From Bacteroidales bacterium (GTDB lineage Bacteria; Bacteroidota; Bacteroidia; Bacteroidales; P3), in assembly GCA_024685285.1 (NCBI GenBank), contig JAIKVZ010000031.1, forward strand, positions 123,998-187,997: DNA of 64,000 bases, given 5' to 3'. Position 1 is the stretch's first letter. Each line of letters begins with the position of its first letter. The translations under genes and the position numbers were made by a program. Of this stretch, positions 40,055-50,800 are shown in pieces. A model generated the notes under the pieces. The model had not been told where the DNA came from. It was given only the letters and a program-made list of their open reading frames with translations, and searched no databases.

Positions 40055-40062
40055 TATCTTTG
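40055..40062 (+). promoter_or_regulatory. -7 element TATCTTTG upstream of recA
   Basis: TAnnTTTG match 35 nt upstream of recA ATG. Confidence 0.6.
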
Positions 40063-40096
40063 CAGAAATTATTCCGAATATAAAAACAGCACAACA

Positions 40097-41137
40097 ATGG
40101 CAAAAGATGTGAAAGAGACGCCCGATGCGCGCACCGAAAAGCTCAAGATACTGCAAACCACCCTCGAGAAAATTGAGAAAAACTACGGCAAAGGCTCCAT
40201 CATGAAGCTTGGCGACCGTCCCGAGGAGGAGGTAGAGGTCATACCCACCGGTTCCATCAACCTCGATGCCGCCCTTGGAGTGGGCGGTTTCCCGCGCGGC
40301 CGTGTCATAGAGATTTACGGCCCGGAGTCGAGCGGCAAAACAACCCTTGCCATACATGCTATTGCCGAGTGCCAGAAACAGGGCGGTGTGGCCGCTTTCA
40401 TCGATGCCGAGCACGCCTTCGACAGCACCTATGCCCGCAAACTTGGCGTCGACATACGCGAGCTCCTGGTCTCGCAGCCCGACAACGGCGAGCAGGCCCT
40501 CGAGATTGCAGACAACCTGATACGTTCCGGCGCCATCGATATTATTGTTATCGACTCGGTGGCTGCTCTCACCCCCAAGGCCGAAATCGATGGCGAGATG
40601 GGCGACTCGAAGGTGGGTCTGCAGGCCCGCCTCATGAGCCAGGCCATGCGCAAGCTCACGGCCACAATAAGCAAAACCAACTGCTGCTGCATATTCATCA
40701 ACCAGTTGCGCGAGAAGATAGGCCTCATGTTTGGCAATCCCGAGACCACCACCGGCGGCAACGCCCTCAAGTTCTACGCCTCGGTGCGTATTGACATACG
40801 CCGCATCCAGGCCATCAAGGACGGCGACCAGAATATCGGCAACCGTGTCAAGGTCAAGATTGTCAAGAACAAAGTGGCCCCTCCGTTCCGCGTGTGCGAG
40901 TTCGACCTCATGTTTGGCGAGGGTATTTCCAAACTTGGCGAGATTATAGACCTGGGTGTCGATTTCGACATCATACACAAGTCGGGCTCGTGGTTCAGCT
41001 ACGGCGAGAGCAAACTGGCCCAGGGCCGCGAGGGTCTCAAGCAGATGTTGCGCGACAACCCCGAACTTTGCGACGAGATTGAGCAGAAGATACGTGCTGC
41101 CCTTAAACAAAAAACAATGACCAACGACGAACTCTGA
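40097..41137 (+). CDS. recA: Recombinase RecA
   Basis: [57 protein letters not shown]; start placed at ATG 40097. Confidence 0.98.
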   Translation: MAKDVKETPDARTEKLKILQTTLEKIEKNYGKGSIMKLGDRPEEEVEVIPTGSINLDAALGVGGFPRGRVIEIYGPESSGKTTLAIHAIAECQKQGGVAAFIDAEHAFDSTYARKLGVDIRELLVSQPDNGEQALEIADNLIRSGAIDIIVIDSVAALTPKAEIDGEMGDSKVGLQARLMSQAMRKLTATISKTNCCCIFINQLREKIGLMFGNPETTTGGNALKFYASVRIDIRRIQAIKDGDQNIGNRVKVKIVKNKVAPPFRVCEFDLMFGEGISKLGEIIDLGVDFDIIHKSGSWFSYGESKLAQGREGLKQMLRDNPELCDEIEQKIRAALKQKTMTNDEL

Positions 41138-41169
41138 GAGTGTCGCACCTCAACCAACACTACCGCTAT

Positions 41170-41796
41170 ATGAAACGTTTTATGCTCACCCTTCTGGCCG
41201 CTGTGGCTTTGCTGGCGGCTTCGGCCCAGGCCCCGGTGGAAGCGGCTGCCGACAGCGCCACCCCCGCCGTTGGAGTGGCCATAGACAGTGTAGCCCCGGT
41301 TGCTCCGGCCGCCGCCGCTGTGCAGCAGCCCGACACCGACGTGCTCTACGAGCCTTTTGAATACCAGCGGCCGCGCCATAGCGTCATGCGCTACTTCGGC
41401 CACGATTTCTGCACCGTTTTCGGCGAGTTCGAGTTCCTCATGGGCAACGACTTGGCAGCAGGCTTCAACATTGCCTATGTGCCCAACGAATGGGGCGTTT
41501 ACGGCAGCTATATGTACGGCATAGCCTACGACTGGTTCAGTATCGGAGCCGTGAGGCGCCTCTCGCATTCGTGGAACAACACCGACTGCCAACTCTTTTT
41601 CGGCCTCAACATTGGCGACGGCCTTGGCTACGAGGTCGGTCTGCGCTTTGCCGGCGACCGCCGCTACAACATAGGCTCCTTCTGCTGGAACTCTGTCTCG
41701 TTGGGCCTGACCCGCAACTACGGCCACACATACCTCATGCTTGGCCTCAGCCTTGATGTCACAGGCTTCATGTTCTTCCCGTTATTATTCTGGTAA
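41170..41796 (+). CDS. Hypothetical secreted protein
   Basis: Signal peptide MKRFMLTLLAAVALLAASAQA; intact ORF between recA and relA. Confidence 0.65.
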   Translation: MKRFMLTLLAAVALLAASAQAPVEAAADSATPAVGVAIDSVAPVAPAAAAVQQPDTDVLYEPFEYQRPRHSVMRYFGHDFCTVFGEFEFLMGNDLAAGFNIAYVPNEWGVYGSYMYGIAYDWFSIGAVRRLSHSWNNTDCQLFFGLNIGDGLGYEVGLRFAGDRRYNIGSFCWNSVSLGLTRNYGHTYLMLGLSLDVTGFMFFPLLFW

Positions 41797-41828
41797 ACAC
41801 AATCCGTCAAACCGCAACGCCTGCCGCC

Positions 41829-44057
41829 ATGACCGCCGCCGCCGACCCCAATGAGCAACAAGAGATACAGCGCCGCTACGAGGAGCTGGTCGAAGCCTGC
41901 CGCGAAGTGAAACCCCTCACGAGGCAGGAGGAGGAGTCTATTTATCGAGCCTTCTCCATAGCCAACAAGGCCCATGCCGGCACCCGTCGCAAGAGCGGCG
42001 AGCCCTATATCTACCACCCCCTTGCGGTGGCCTTGATTGCCGTCAAAGAGGTGGGTTTGGGACCCATAGCGGTGGTGTGCGCCCTGCTGCACGATGTGGT
42101 TGAGGATACCGACATAACTCTCGACGAGCTGCGCTCGGTTTTTGGCGACCGCGTGGCGCGAATTGTCGACGGAGTGACCAAAATCGAGGATGTCATCGAG
42201 TTGCAGACCGGCCGCTCCAAGCAAGCCGAGAACTATCGCAAGATATTGCTCTCAATGTGCGACGACGCCTACGTCATCTTCCTCAAGATATGCGACCGTT
42301 TGCACAATATGCGCACCCTCGACTCGATGAAGGACACCAAGAAGCTGGCCATCTCGAGCGAGACGCAATACCTCTACATACCTCTGGCGCACCGCCTCGG
42401 CCTCTACAGCATAAAGACCGAACTTGAAGAGTTGGTGATGAAATACACCAACCCCGTGCCCTACGCCGAAATATCGGCCAAGATTGCAGGCAACGCCGGC
42501 ACCGAGCTGAAACTCAAGCAATGCCTCACCGAGCCTATTAAACAGTTGCTCGACGCCGAGGGCTACCATTACGAAATCAAGACCCGTGTCAAGTCGGTTT
42601 ACAGTTGTTGGAAGAAGATGGAGAACAAGGGAGTGGACTTTGACGAAATCTACGACCTCTACGCCATGCGTATCATCCTCGACGTGCCGCCCGAGCACGA
42701 GAAAGAGGAGTGCTTCCGCGTCTACGCACTTATTTCCAAGACCTTCCCGCCCAACCCCACACGTTTCCGCGACTGGATTACCAACCCCAAGAGCAACGGC
42801 TACGAGAGCTTGCAGACCACCGTCATGACCCCCATAGGCCGCTGGGTTGAGATACAGATACGCACACGGCGCATGGACCAGATTGCCGAGAAAGGCATGG
42901 CCGCCCATTTCCTCTATAAGGAGGCGCACCCCGAAGAGGCCGTGGCCGACAGCCCCGTCGAGGAGTGGCTGCAGCAAATCCGCACCTCGCTCGAAAGCAC
43001 CGACAAGAACGCCCTCGACTTGGTCGAGGAGTTCAAGGAGACCCTATACACCAAAGAGATATACCTCTTCACACCGCAGGGCGAGACCATCAAGCTGCCC
43101 TCGCGCAGCACCGTGCTCGACTTCGCCTTCGCCATCCACACCGACCTCGGCCTGCACTGCATCGGCGCCAAGGTCAACGCCAAGGTGGTGCCCATAGGCT
43201 ACCGCCTGCACTCGGGCGAGCAGGTGCAGGTGCTCACCTCGCGCAGCACCGTACCGGCCGAGGAATGGCTGGACGATGTGCAGACGCCCCGTGCACGCGA
43301 ATCGATCAAGACCTACCTTCGCGAAAGGAAGAAAGCCTACCACGACCGCGGTTTGGAGATGCTCACGCAGTACGCCAAGCACCTCGGCGTGCGAGCCAAC
43401 CAGGAGAACATGGTGCGCTTCAAACGCTTCCTGGGCATCAACAGCAGCATCGATATTTACTACAAGGTGGCCACCGGCCAGATAACCGAGGAGCAGGTGG
43501 CGCAGTGCTTCGGCAAAGCCCGTCCCAAACCCAACCTCATATTCCTTGAACCCTATAAGGAGCTTTTTGACGACCAGTCAGACTCCAACGGCGAGCCCGC
43601 ACCCTTGCCTGAAAGCGGTGCCTTCCTGCTCGACGCCGAATATGCCGACCTGCCCACCGAGGTGGCTCCCTGCTGCAAACCCCTGCCAGGCGACCAGGTG
43701 ATTGGCATTGTCGACGGCGGCCATATACAGGTGCACCGCACCAACTGCAAACGCGCCATGGACCTCATGGCCAACCAGGAGAACCGCATTGTGCGTGCCA
43801 AGTGGCGCACCGGCGAGAAACTCTCGTTCCTCACCGGCATAGCCCTCACCGCCATCGACCGCAAAGGCCTCTTGCAGGATGTCACGCGTCTGGTCTCGGC
43901 CGAGATGGACCTCAACATCCGCGCCATCACCATCGAGGCCTCCGAGGGCATAGGCCGCGGTATAATCATGGTTTACGTGCACGACACCGACAACCTCACC
44001 CACCTCATCGACAAACTGAAGACTATTGATGGAATCGAAAGCGTCCGCCGAATTTGA
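41829..44057 (+). CDS. RelA/SpoT family (p)ppGpp synthetase/hydrolase
   Basis: HPLAVALIAVKEVGLGPIAVVCALLHDVVEDTD (HD), synthetase, TGS (YLFTPQGETIKLPSRSTVLDFAFAIHTDLG) and ACT domains. Confidence 0.95.
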   Translation: MTAAADPNEQQEIQRRYEELVEACREVKPLTRQEEESIYRAFSIANKAHAGTRRKSGEPYIYHPLAVALIAVKEVGLGPIAVVCALLHDVVEDTDITLDELRSVFGDRVARIVDGVTKIEDVIELQTGRSKQAENYRKILLSMCDDAYVIFLKICDRLHNMRTLDSMKDTKKLAISSETQYLYIPLAHRLGLYSIKTELEELVMKYTNPVPYAEISAKIAGNAGTELKLKQCLTEPIKQLLDAEGYHYEIKTRVKSVYSCWKKMENKGVDFDEIYDLYAMRIILDVPPEHEKEECFRVYALISKTFPPNPTRFRDWITNPKSNGYESLQTTVMTPIGRWVEIQIRTRRMDQIAEKGMAAHFLYKEAHPEEAVADSPVEEWLQQIRTSLESTDKNALDLVEEFKETLYTKEIYLFTPQGETIKLPSRSTVLDFAFAIHTDLGLHCIGAKVNAKVVPIGYRLHSGEQVQVLTSRSTVPAEEWLDDVQTPRARESIKTYLRERKKAYHDRGLEMLTQYAKHLGVRANQENMVRFKRFLGINSSIDIYYKVATGQITEEQVAQCFGKARPKPNLIFLEPYKELFDDQSDSNGEPAPLPESGAFLLDAEYADLPTEVAPCCKPLPGDQVIGIVDGGHIQVHRTNCKRAMDLMANQENRIVRAKWRTGEKLSFLTGIALTAIDRKGLLQDVTRLVSAEMDLNIRAITIEASEGIGRGIIMVYVHDTDNLTHLIDKLKTIDGIESVRRI

Positions 44058-44661
44058 GCGCCTGAGCACTATTCTCGACACCTTGCGCCAGCGCTGCCCG
44101 TGGGATCGTGCACAGACCCTGCGCTCGCTGCGCTACCTCACCGTCGAAGAGGTCTACGAGCTGAGCGAGGCCATACTGGCCGAAAACCCCGCCGATATGT
44201 GCAAAGAGCTGGGCGACATAGCCATGCACATATACTTCTACGCCAAGATAGCCGAGGACGAAGGGCTCTTCAGCATGGCCGACGTGCTGCGCTCGGTGTG
44301 CGACAAACTCGTGGCACGCCACCCCTTCATCTACGGCCACGAGCAGGCCGGCGCCCAGACCTGGGAGCAGCTCAAAATGCGCGAAGGCCGCCGCTCGGTG
44401 CTGCAGGGGGTACCTGCCTCGCTGCCGCCGCTGGTCAAAGCCGTGCGTATGCAGGAAAAGGCCGCCGGCGTAGGCTATCCGCTGCCCGAAGAGCTGCCGC
44501 AGCTGCCCGCCGATGCCGACGAGGAACAGCTGGGAGACTATATGCTGGCCCTTGTCAGTTGGGCCCGCCGACGCGGCCTCAACGCCGACGATGCCCTGAG
44601 CCGTGCCAACCAGCGCCTGGCCGAGAGCGTGCACCAGTGGGAAGAGCAACAAAATCAGTAA
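44029..44661 (+). CDS. mazG: Nucleoside triphosphate pyrophosphohydrolase MazG
   Basis: LRQRCPWDRAQTLRSLRYLTVEEVYELSEAI, ELGDIAMHIYFYAKIAED. Confidence 0.93.
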   Translation: MESKASAEFERLSTILDTLRQRCPWDRAQTLRSLRYLTVEEVYELSEAILAENPADMCKELGDIAMHIYFYAKIAEDEGLFSMADVLRSVCDKLVARHPFIYGHEQAGAQTWEQLKMREGRRSVLQGVPASLPPLVKAVRMQEKAAGVGYPLPEELPQLPADADEEQLGDYMLALVSWARRRGLNADDALSRANQRLAESVHQWEEQQNQ

Positions 44662-44706
44662 CTTAAGTAATTAACAGATAACAACCTGAAACCCAGCCGT
44701 TAGCAT

Positions 44707-44741
44707 GGGTTAGGTTCGGGTTAAGGTCGGGTATGGTTCGG
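44707..44741 (+). repeat. G-rich repeat copy GGGTTAGGTTCGGGTTAAGGTCGGGTATGGTTCGG
   Basis: First 30 nt identical to the copy at 56476; mazG / surface protein convergent junction. Confidence 0.95.
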
Positions 44742-44747
44742 ATATAA

Positions 44748-44796
44748 TATAGGGATTATAGATTCTATATAGTCTATAGTATCTATAATCCCTATA
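44748..44796. terminator. AT-rich hairpin, 22-nt arms with one mismatch, 5-nt loop; probable bidirectional terminator
   Basis: TATAGGGATTATAGATTCTATA-TAGTC-TATAGTATCTATAATCCCTATA. Confidence 0.75.
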
Positions 44797-44800
44797 GATT

Positions 44801-47800
44801 CTATCTAACTATCAGCTTGCGAACACTGTTCACGTCGCTGCCGTAGATGTGCACAAAGTAGGCTCCGTGGGCCAGACTGCCGATGTTGAGTCGTTTGTTG
44901 CCTTCGTCGGCAAGCATGGAGGTCCTGAGCACGCAGCGGCCGTTGAGGTCGGAGACCTCTATCTGCAGACGGCCTGTGGCACCGCTTACACTCACCGTGG
45001 CTTCGCCGCTGGCGGGGTTGGGGTAGAGGCTCACAAGGGCGTGCGAGGCCACATCGTCGATGCCCAGAGTGGTGAAGCTGACTGGGCCCTGCCAGTAGCT
45101 TGTGGCACCGTCGGCGCAGAGCACGCGGCAGTAGACTTCGTAGGAGGTGTAGATGGTGAGGCCCTCGACAATTACCGAGGTGTCGCTCACAATGCTGTCG
45201 ATGTAGGGGCCGGCCTCGCGGTCGAAGCCTGTGGCGCCCACACGCACCTCAAAACGGGCTCCCTGCACGCTGTCGGGGTAGGACCACTCGACCATGGCTG
45301 CCAGCGAGGCCACCGAGCCCATTTGCAGGCCGAGCACGGGGTTGCAGCCGTTGGCGGCTTCGGTGGTGCCGAATGTGGAGCTCATGCTCCAGTCGCTCTC
45401 TTCGTTTCCGCACAGGCCGCTCACCCGCACCTCGTAGGTGCTCACGGGCATGAGGCCGCCCACGAACAGCTGCGGGATGTTCACGGTGCCGGCATCGACC
45501 CAGTTGGGCGAGTCGGTGGGGCGGTACTGCACGTGGTAGCGCTCAGACATACCGCTCCAGCTCAGCATGGCCGAGGTGTCGGCTATGTCGCTGGACACAA
45601 TGTTGGTGGGCACCGGGCAGCCGTGGGCTATGTCGACCACCAAGCTGTCGACGTAGGCGCTGATGTTGGGTCCGTGCAGCACTATGCGGCCGGCGGGGCC
45701 GTTGTAGGCGTTGAAATAGACGTTGGTGGCGCGCCACACGGTGTCGCTGCGCACAGAGGTTACAAGTTGGAAGGTGGAGGTGTCGTTGGGGTCTGACATT
45801 ATTCCGACCTGGAGCATAACGCCCACATCGCTCAGCGAGCGGGTGTAGAACGAGAGTTGCAGGCGGTGCAGCTCAACATCGATGTCGGGCAGCACCAAGT
45901 GGCAGTTCTGGGTTACGGGGAATTGCAGGCTCTTGCCGCCGCTGTGGTGGTAGAAGGTGTTTACAAACGGGTATGAGCGGCCGCTGTTGACGGTGCGCAG
46001 CCAGCAGGGGTCGATGGTAGAGGTGGCCGAGGCGTTATAGTCTTCAAAGTCGTCGACAAGCGGCAGGTCATCCTCGCTGAGCACGGGGCAGGGGGTGGTG
46101 AATATGGTAGTGGCCACCGCACTGGTGTCGGCCGGGCCGCAGATGGCGCGCAGGTTGAAGGTGTATTGTGTCTGTGGCGAGAGTCCGGTGATGGTGTAAG
46201 AACTGTCGACAGTGGAGTAGTTGTGAGAGCCGTAGCCCACAATCCACTCCTGTCCCAAACCTCCCTGCCATCTGAGGTTGGCCTCGGAGCCTTGGGCAGA
46301 CTGTACTATTATGCCTTCGGGTGCGGGGCAGTTGCTGCGTTTAACAGACACATTGTCTATGCAGGCACCCGGGGGCGTGGGCGAGGTGTATGAGCTGGAG
46401 CTGTTGCGCCAGAAGAACACGAGGTAGTAGCGGCCCTCGCGCTGTATGTTCACGCGGGCATAGTGGGTTTGCCAGCCGTGGGTGGAGTAGGTGCTCCAGC
46501 CGCTATCGGCCACTATGGCTGACGAGGGCAGGCTCCATGCGCTGTATGACGTGTTGGGGGTGAGGGTGGTTCCCACGGGCACCACGGCCACGCGCAGGTA
46601 GTCGCTTGAGTTGCCGCCCACGTTATAGTCGTAGTTCACTATGTAGTTGTCGGCGGTGAAGAGGAATTCGCGGTAGGCGAAAATGTTGGCATATTCGTCT
46701 TTGCTGTATGTTGCCGAGTCGGTGGTGGTGGGCGAAACATACAGGGCGTGGGTGCCTCCGTTGTTGATGGCCGAGCCTATGCGCCAGCGGCTGTAGTTGA
46801 CGATAGTCGACGTGCGGCCGTCGTTCTCGTTGTTAGCCAGCACCCATCCGGCGTATGAAACGCTGTCCTCAAAGCCATCGGTGAAGGGTGGCACGGTGGG
46901 CATATAGGGCAGTGTGGCGAACTGGGTGTAGGCATATTCCGACGAGCCATCGAGACCGCAATCGGCCTTGACGCGCACATAGTATACTGAGTTGCTGTCG
47001 AGGCCCGTGATCGAAGCGCTGCCGTTGGTGGAGACCACCGAGCGGTAGCGGTCCTCATCGTTGACGATGGGATATTTGGAGTATTCCACAATCCAGGCCG
47101 AGGCTTGATCGGAGAGGGTCCATTGCACGGTGGCTTCGTGGGTGGTTATGGAACTCACACCCAGGCCGCTCACACGCGGGCATGGCGGTATGAGACCCAC
47201 ACGGATGTCATCGATATAGGCCGTGGCCGACGAACCCTGCTGCACTGCAATGGCAATGCGGCCGTATAGGGCTCCAAGGTTGTTGAAATCGAATATATGC
47301 TCCTCATAGTCGGTGGAGGTGAGGGTGACGGTGAAGAGCTGCATGTATGAGGCTGTGCGGCTCACATCGCCTATGATGCCTATGCTCAGCGTCACCGGGG
47401 TGGTGCTACTGTAGGAGGCGGCGTAAAACGAGAGCTCGAGCGAGTCGATGGGGGTGACAATCTCGGGCAACACCAAGTAGTTGTAGTTGGTACTGGAGGA
47501 GTTGAGGCGCATGGCATAGTTTCCGCTGTGGGCGTTGGAGGTGGGGTAGGGGGAGCTGCTGTTGCCAAGCAGGTCGTAGCAGGGGTTGATGGTGCCCGAC
47601 GATGAGGCGGCGGTGGCATCTTCGAAGCCGTAGGTGTAGGGCAGGTTCTCAATGGCTTGGCAAAGGGTGGTTGCCTTGGCACTGACGGGGTAGGAGAAGT
47701 CGTCGACATCGCAGGCTGCGGTGACGGTGAATTGGTAGGTGGTGGAAGGCTCGAGCGAGTCGAAGTTGAAGTGCGACACCCATGCAGTGTCGACAATCGA

Positions 47801-50800
47801 GCCGCAGGTTACAATCCATTTGCTCTCGCTGCCAACGGGGACCCAGTTGAGTTCGGCCGTGGTGGCTGTGATGTTATTCACCGTGACGTTGATGGGCGAG
47901 GGGCAGGTGTTGAGGCGCATACGGATGTTGTCGATGGCGCCGGCAGGGTCGGAGCCCGCACTATAGTCGTTGCGCCAGAAGAACGCCAAGCGGTAGAGAC
48001 CTTGGTCGGTGATGTCGAAGCTGACATTCTGTGTTTGCCACTCCGAGCTGAGGTTGAGTTTGCTGCCGCCGTCGAGGGAAATGGCGCCGGTGGGCAGGGC
48101 GGTTGTGGTCCAGTCAGAGTAGCTGAACGATGTTGAACTTGGTATCAAGGCCACGCGCAGATAGTCGTAGGTGCTTTCGCCGTAGGCAATCCAGTCGAAA
48201 CTCATCAGGTAGTTGCCTGGGTCGAGCGAGAAGTCGCGGTAGGCCCAGCTATAACTCGAGTTACTGTTATTGTAGGAGTGGGTGAGTCCGTTGTTGGACG
48301 AGATGTACATTCCGTGTGTACCGCCGTTGTTGGCGGCAGTGCCCATGCACCACTTGTTGTTGCCGCTGTAGGTGTAGACCTCCCAGGCTCCGTAGGTGGC
48401 GGTGTTCTCAAAATCTTCGTTGAACGGCAGCGACGCCGGAGAGTGTGCCAGGGTGGTGAAGGTTGTGGGCGTAGAGGGCTCTGCGGTGTCGCCTACAGAG
48501 CAGATGGCGCTAACGGTCACATTGTAGGTATGGTTGGAGTCAAGTCCGGTAATGCGGCACGGGTTGAAGTCGGCAATATAGGTGCTGTCGCCCACCTTCA
48601 CGGCCCAGGCTATGGGCGAGGCGTTGACGGTGTCGGTCCAACTCACCGAGGCATAGCTGGCGCCGAGGCCACGTACCTGCACGTTGCTCACCTTGAAACA
48701 GGTGGGAGGGTTGATGAGGCGCACATTGTCTATGTATACGTATGAGTTGTGAGAAACCACTCTGATGGCCAAACGCACCTCGGCGGTGTCTGTATAGTCG
48801 ATAGGCACTTCGAAGGTGTTGTATTCGTTTGTGGTGGCAAGCTGCAGCGAGCCGCTCAACGGCACAAAGGTGCTGTCGGGGTTATTGGCGTCGGTAACGG
48901 TACCAACAACAGCATAGGGCGTTGTGGAACTTGAGCGCATATCGAAATTGAGCTGCACGCCGTAGTAGTCGGAGTTGATTTCGGGCAGCACTATGTAGCC
49001 GTCGCCGCTGAAATAGCTGCTAATCGAGCGGTTGTAAGAGGTGGTGTAGGTGCTGCGTCCTATGTTCCAGCACTCAAGGTTCTCGGGAGAGTCGAAATAC
49101 TCGCTGAACGGGAAGTTGTATACGCCGCACAGAGTGCGTACAGGTATTGTTGAGCTTACGGGCTCGTCGTTGCCCGGGCAGAGGGTGCTCACGCGCACCT
49201 CGTAGGCTGTGTTGGGTTGGAGGTCGGCAATCTCGGCCTCGTCGGTGTTGGCGGAGTCCAGAACCATGTGCCATGCAGTGCTGCCTATGGCGTGATACTC
49301 AACGCGGTAGAGGGTGCTGTCGCCCATGTTGCCCCAGCGCACGCTCACGGTATTGGCGTCCACACTGTCGCAAAACACCAATGGTGCATAGCACGACGAG
49401 GTGTCATCGCACGACATGGGGAACTTGATATTTGGGCGGTTGCTTACGCGAGATGGAGTTGAATAGCCGCCAGTGGGTATGCCGTTGAGAGGCGAGGCAA
49501 ATTCAGGATAGTCGTCGTTGTGAAACCGGAAACCGGAATTGGAGGCCGCGGTGTATCTGAAATAAGGCGCTGTAGACCAGTCGGTGGACCATCCGGGTAT
49601 GCTCTGGGTGAAAACTATCACAATGCTGCTAACGCCGTCATAGTAGAACGGGGTTGTGAAGTTGATGACATTCTCGCCCAAAACATAGTGTGTGGTGCGG
49701 GTGGCCACCAAGGTAAGTATTGAGCCGTCAATAATGTCTTCGTTGCTGGTGAAGTTGAGTTTGGACGTGTTGCCCATATAGAAATTGTAGGTGACGTTGA
49801 GTCCGGAGTAGGGTGAGACGGGTGCTTTGGCACAGTCGAGGACAAGGCTGTTGATGTAGCCGGCCGGCATATTGAGTTCGGCAGCGGTGTAGATATACTC
49901 GTATGTGGAGTATACGTAGTTGTCGCTGGGGCCTATGGTGTAGCTGCTGTCGCGGCCGTCGCCTATCGCCACTAAACATCCTGCTGTGGTGAACGACAGG
50001 TGCACAGCGGTGGCCGTGTCGATACCGCACACGGTTCGCAGTTCGACGTTGTATAGGGTTGTGGCACTAAGGCCGTTCAGCACGGCATAGTTTTCTGTGG
50101 TGCTTATAGTTTGAACTTGCGCACTGTCATGCGAGTAACTCATTATCACCTCGGTGGGGTCGTTGAGGGCACCGGTGCCGAAGTCCCAGCGTATCAGTGC
50201 CGAGTTGCGGTTCACCATTTCGGTCCGGGCGTTGATGACCTTGGCACAAGATATTTGGGTGGTGAAAGATACGAAAGGAACCCACGTCTGGTTGCAAATG
50301 GAACGAACCCAGGCGTAGTAGGTGGTGCCGTGTCGCAACCCGTTGAGTGTCACGGAGGTGGCGGTAGAGTCGGTCATGGCGTAGTCTTGTGCGGTGGTGG
50401 AGTCGTTTACGGTGGAGTAGCGCAACGCGTATTTGGCACCAACCATACCAGCCCACGACAGGGTGACTTCATGGTCTAAAACGTCGGTAACCTGTAGGCC
50501 GGCAGGACTCATGCAGGCGTTTTGCGTAATACTGATATTGTCTACTGCTGCGGGTGGCTGGTTGCCTCCTGTGGGGTTGTTGACCCATACAAACACTAAC
50601 CAATAGCGTCCCGAATCGGCAATGCCGAAAGTCGATGTACGCGAGGTCCAGTTTGTAGTTGATCCGTCGCTCAAGCGGTTGCCGCCGTCGAGGGCCATCC
50701 AACCAGTAGGCAGGGCGCGATTGGTTATGCCTGATATTGAACTGGCGGCCTCAACGCCGTTCATATCGTCGTCGGACACCAAGGCCACACGCATATAGTC

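Noticed and set aside
40016-41110. 364-aa ORF antisense to recA
   Set aside because: Overlaps recA completely; no family resemblance; artefact of codon bias.
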